Shown piece after piece: positions 60,289 to 64,000 of a stretch of 64,000 nucleotides of DNA. Each line of letters opens with the position of its first letter. Position 1 is the stretch's first letter. The notes beneath the pieces are model-generated. The model was not told where the DNA came from. It was given only the letters and a program-made list of their open reading frames with translations, and did no database searches. The position numbers and the translations under genes were made by a program. This stretch comes from Delphinus delphis (lineage: Eukaryota; Chordata; Mammalia; Artiodactyla; Delphinidae): positions 123,094,582 through 123,158,581 of the forward strand of contig NC_082683.1 of NCBI RefSeq assembly GCF_949987515.2. The letters are read 5' to 3'.

Positions 60289-60443
60289 CGTATGAGTCCT
60301 TAGAAGCTTGTCCCATTGGATAAATCCATCTCGGTTGAGGGAGGAAGTTTGGTAGGTGCATGGAAGGGTAACGCTCTTTCCCCGAGCAGCCCGAAGAACA
60401 TCCTTTGGAGTTTCCACAGAGATGGCGTGGACAGTCACCCAGA
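60289..60443 (-). CDS. GPA33: GPA33 exon 2: end of signal peptide and first half of V-type Ig domain
   Basis: GPA33 is a type I membrane glycoprotein of the immunoglobulin superfamily, found on the basolateral surface of intestinal epithelium. This exon is 155 bp and starts after acceptor 'ttccttccag'. It ends at ACG followed by donor 'gtaagg'. It opens with two bases that complete a codon begun in exon 1, then 51 codons: WVTVH, the mature N-terminus AISVETPKDVLRA, the B-strand cysteine in SVTLPCTY, and the tryptophan core FIQWDKLL, ending at RTHT in phase 0. These match human GPA33 closely as I recall it (AISVETPQDVLRA, SVTLPCTY, IQWDKLL). The next coding exon lies about 3.4 kb downstream on the minus strand. 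Exon 1 was not found between here and 64000. Confidence 0.95.
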
Positions 60444-60669
60444 CTGGAAGGAAAGTGGGAAGGAACTGACATGGGCATTCATACTCATTCTCCACCGGAC
60501 CTCTGAGGGAATGGCCAGTGACGCTCTTCCAGCCACAGCTAGACACACTACAACTGAGATCTCGGCCATGGCACACCAGCTGTTCTCCACCAGGCCCGGG
60601 GTGAAGACAAACACGTGTACCTTGGTTCACCCTGTCCCCATCCCACGGCATCTCAACAAAGTTAATTGC

Positions 60670-60870
60670 GTTGTGTGATGGGTAAAAGCCTGGCTCTGCG
60701 CCTCAGCCCCACCTCTTACACACTGTGTAAACTTTTGTCAGCCTCAGTTCTCATCCATAAAAAGGGACACTAGTATTCTCAGAGCTCTTGGGAGAATTAA
60801 ACAAGATAATGCGTACAAATGCTTTGCTTAATGCCTGGCACATAGAACGCTCTCAATAAATATTTCCCAC
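60670..60870 (+). repeat. MIR SINE
   Basis: 'gcctggctctgcgcctcagc', 'gtcagcctcagttctcatcc' and 'aatgcctggcacatagaacg' are MIR. Confidence 0.8.
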
Positions 60871-60884
60871 CGTCTTTTTTGTTG

Positions 60885-61584
60885 TGATGATGATGATGAT
60901 TTATTCATTTATTTAGCAAATATTTATGGAGTGCTTAAATATGGTAAGAAAGGTGATGAATAAGATTAAGTCAGGTAAAGAGGGAGAGGGTTCTCCGAGG
61001 GGAATTTATTCTGTATAAGTTTATCAGAAAAAAGATGAGAAAAAGAGTGTGGCCACATCAGTATCTCCCATCACATACATTCTTCTTGCCATGTGACTTT
61101 GACTCTCCTCCATCAAGAGGCAGGGTCCATGTTCCCACCCCTTGAATCTGGGGGGACCTAGGACTACAGAGTGAGTGACGCCCATTAGGCAGAAGCTCTA
61201 GTAAATGGATTTCCTTCCTATATAGTCTGGATACCGTTTAAACTGCTGATTTTTATGCTGTTTCCCAGGGTGGGCAATTTCGTACTCAGGCCCGTCAGCA
61301 ATATCCCTCCTTACTGCAGGTTGCTGTGTTGGGGATTGGGTTCCCATGGATACAACATCTCTGCCTTTCCTACCCATTTCTATGTTGTCCTTCTATGTGC
61401 AGTAGCTGTTTAATCAGCCCTCAGATTTTCCCCAGGAGGAATTGCTCTATATGTAGGTATAGATTCGGTGTGTCTGTGGGAGGAGGTGAGCTCAGCGTCT
61501 TTCTATGCAGCCATTTTGGGCCACTCCTGTACCAGTCCATATTTAATACACAACTTCTCTATGGCCATTTCGGAAAGTAGCATA
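60885..61584. other. Region upstream of GPA33 exon 2, unassigned
   Basis: A short (GAT)n run starts at about 60886. No exon 1 candidate with a start codon and a phase-compatible donor was found. Confidence 0.45.
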
Positions 61585-61800
61585 GCATTGAGTTTAAATG
61601 CACAGGCTCCAGAGCTAGAAGGCGTCCATTGGAATCCCAGTTCCTTTATCTACTAAATGTATAACCTTGAGGAGTTTACATAAGCTCTCTGTGTCAGGGT
61701 CCTCACTTGAAAAATGGGTTGTTTGGAGACTAAATAACATGAAATGTGTACTTAGTTTAGAATGACTCCTGACCCATAATCAGTGCTCAACATATGACAG
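61585..61800 (+). repeat. MIR SINE
   Basis: 'caggctccagagctagaagg', 'gtcctcacttgaaaaatggg' and 'actcctgacccataatcagt' fit MIR. Confidence 0.7.
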
Positions 61801-63139
61801 TTGCGTTATGTATATGTGTGTTCAATATATTCTCTCTATATATATTCATATCGAATAACTTCCACTTCTCATCCCATAGTCTTTCGTTGAGGCACAACCT
61901 TAGTTAGAAGTTAATCACGAGAGATAACCACCTACCACCACCATGGGTGAACTATCATAAAGGAATAATAATTACTAATGATTATAACTAAAGAATAGAT
62001 CAATTTTAGAGACCACTACAAAAGCGAGTAAAAGTCATTTTATGTTAATTTGTGAGGGAAGAGATTGAAATGAACGGATGAGAAAGAGCTCATAAAGAAA
62101 AGGAAAAAATCTTGAACAAGTATAGAGCACTATTTAAATGCTATTTGTAAACCTGAGAAGGATCTTTAAAGGCTGATCTGGTGCCCTGAGACACACTTAC
62201 ATTTTCCATAATCCTAGATGAGAATTTATCCTGTGTTTAAGACCTTCACGCCAACAGCCATCACTGGAAATCCTCCACAGCTAATCAAATCCTTCTCACT
62301 GATTCAGTTAGTATCCTCTTTTTCTGACATCACTGGCAGCAAAGACATCTGGCTTAATTTCTCAATAATTTCCCATCATGAACTCAGAGGATTCTGACGT
62401 TTGCAATCACCAACTTTCTCACCCACAGTTCTGTAATAAACTGTAATAAACCCAGTTCCTTTCACCTCTTTCTATAGGCTTATTGTTTATTAGCTCTGTG
62501 GCCCTCGTTTTTCTGTTCTGTGGAATCTGCATCCTACTCAGTGGATGAGACAAAAGTACCAGGTGGGACATCTAATCCACCATCAGAAAACTAGGAAGTG
62601 CAGAAGTTTGCTTCTAGAGCCTTCCAACACCCTCCCTTTCTACTTGTTTGTACAGATCTACATTGGGTATCTTCTTTCCAGTTGCCAGAACCCACGCTCT
62701 CCCCAGTAGTTGCAGCTCTCCCATCCTGTTGCTGCCGACAGCTGTGTCCCTCATGCTCCAGAGGTATTCTTTCTTTCCTGCTCCCTCCCCACTCTCCTTT
62801 TTTTCTCAAGGCTGAGTTCTTCTGATATTCACGAAGACCATCCATCTGATAAGCTAATTCGTTATAAGGTGTTAAAAACAAATTGTTCAGTGATGTGTTA
62901 ACCTTCCCAAGGGTATACGAATGGGAGGAGCAGGTGCTCTCACCTGCAGGGAAGGAATCAAAATCTCACAGCACAATAGGGGTTTGCTGAGGAAGACATT
63001 TTAACCACATACATTGTCCTAGAGAAAATGCCCCAAGGCTCTCAAGCAGAGTAGATGACTCTGTCCTTTGTGCCATGGGTACCACCCACGAGTACCTTCA
63101 TCCTAGCACTCTCTCATGAGCGTTTATTTCATATGGCAG
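61801..63139. other. Unassigned sequence, probably GPA33 intron 1
   Basis: No gene or strong repeat was recognised. AT-rich up to 62500, then GC-moderate. Confidence 0.45.
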
Positions 63140-63360
63140 AGTGGCCAAGAGCACAAACGCTGGAGCCAAACTGCCCGGGCTGTCATCCTCATTCTTAGTT
63201 TTCCTAGCTGTGTAACCTTGCACAACTTAATTAACTTCTCTGTGCCTCAGTTTCCTCGACTATAAAATGAGGATAATAATATTATCTAACTCCAGGTTGT
63301 TGTGAGGGTTGGATGAAAACATATTTAGCATGCACGACCTTCATCCTGGCACATAAGCAA
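63140..63360 (+). repeat. MIR SINE
   Basis: 'gagcacaaacgctggagcca', 'gtgcctcagtttcctcgact' and 'aggttgttgtgagggttgga' are MIR. Confidence 0.85.
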
Positions 63361-64000
63361 GAACTATGCCAACCTTCCATATTGTCACATCCTTCTCCTC
63401 TGCCACACTGTTTTTCCTTCCTTTTCATATCCTCAGGGCTCAGAAAACTGCCTAACACTTAGGAGATGCTCAAATAAGTGCTCTTGGACAGCAAACTGAA
63501 TGAGTTCTAGAGAACTTAAGTTTAAAAGATGGGTAGGATTTGCAACCAGAGAAACTTGGTTGAAGAACTTACCTTACACATTGCTAGAAAATGTCAAAAA
63601 AAAAATATTAAATTAAGAACAAAAGGAGCCCAGGGAGGGGATGTCAAGTCTGCAAGTGGCCCCAGATGGAAATGGGAAAGGTCATTTAACCTCCCTAAGT
63701 GGGCGGGGTGTGAAGAGACAGCTTGAAGCCTCCAGGATTGCTTGTGAATAATTAAGGCTTGTTAAGAAGATAATAAAGTGTCTCTTGAGAGCTAACCAGA
63801 AAGCAATACATCCAAGGAGAATAATAAAATGCTCCATGGACTGGCGGCTTTAGGCGTACACAGCACATTATGGGAACCCTTGGGAAACTGGCAGGAATGC
63901 CTCCACTTAGCGAAATCCATTTGCTCAGAGAAACCACATTCTTAGTTAGGGAGGAGGTGCCCGAGGCCAGAAAGGGCCCATCGCACCCCAGGACTAGATG
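63361..64000. other. Unassigned sequence to window end
   Basis: A weak L2-like patch lies at about 63420-63510 ('aacttaggagatgctcaaata'-type). No GPA33 exon 1 was recognised. Confidence 0.45.

Noticed and set aside
62930..62990. Candidate GPA33 exon 1 ending 'ccctgcag' before 'gtgagag' on the minus strand
   Set aside because: The donor is good, but the phase needed for exon 2 meets a stop codon just upstream and there is no ATG.
1..64000. CRISPR arrays, operons or other prokaryotic systems
   Set aside because: No regularly spaced short repeats or gene clusters exist. The base composition, introns and interspersed repeats are those of a mammalian chromosome.

Overview
The window is mammalian nuclear DNA, most likely from a cetacean. 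It holds no dense coding, operons or bacterial signals. The strongest lineage evidence is at least thirteen copies or fragments of the tRNA-derived CHR SINE family ('ttccctggtggcgcagtgg', then 'gatcccacatgccg'). These occur in the short form that ends 'gcccgcgtaccgc' plus poly(A), which I know from whales and dolphins, and in longer forms. Long L1 elements of cetartiodactyl type are also present.

The one functional gene I can support is GPA33 (cell surface A33 antigen), on the minus strand. Coding exons 2 to 7 can be placed to the base, all with GT-AG boundaries and matching phases: 60289-60443, 56624-56840, 47778-47930, 33107-33226, 32249-32381 and 31589-31724 (stop codon at 31589-31591). 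Together they encode 304 residues: mature N-terminus, V-type Ig domain, C2-type Ig domain, transmembrane helix, a four-cysteine juxtamembrane cluster and an acidic tail. Exon 1, with the start codon and most of the signal peptide, was not found and probably lies beyond position 64000. The intron between exons 4 and 5 is long (14.5 kb) and filled with antisense L1 sequence. The intron between exons 3 and 4 contains a CpG-rich island near 50.7-51.0 kb.

Region by region: 1-6.9 kb is intergenic (downstream of GPA33), with a SINE tail at base 1, SINE, L2 and LTR remnants, and an L1 tail inserted in an older antisense L1. 6.9-14.26 kb is a long plus-strand L1 riddled with SINEs, with part of its reverse-transcriptase region replaced by unrelated DNA. 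14.3-16.0 kb is an older L1. 17.1-22.9 kb is a minus-strand endogenous retrovirus with two diverged LTRs. It splits an older LTR and itself contains an EEF1A1 retropseudogene. 23.2-26.5 kb is a Tigger-type DNA transposon with TA target duplication and a decayed transposase. 26.8-29 kb holds SINE, MIR and L2. 29.7-30.0 kb is an L1 tail with a perfect 17-bp target duplication. 31.6-60.4 kb is GPA33. 35.1-44.0 kb, inside GPA33, holds a near-full-length L1, an unidentified gene-like fragment and a third L1. 60.5-64 kb is the 5' part of GPA33 (probably intron 1), with MIRs and unassigned sequence.

I found no convincing new biological system. The points that best merit a second look are the remodelled GPA33 tail, extra cysteine and extra sequon, the intronic CpG island, the unidentified retrocopy at 41.63-41.97 kb, the SINE with a possible 3' transduction at 50.1 kb, and the L1 with a replaced core. 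Repeat subfamily names come from memory of consensus sequences and are approximate.
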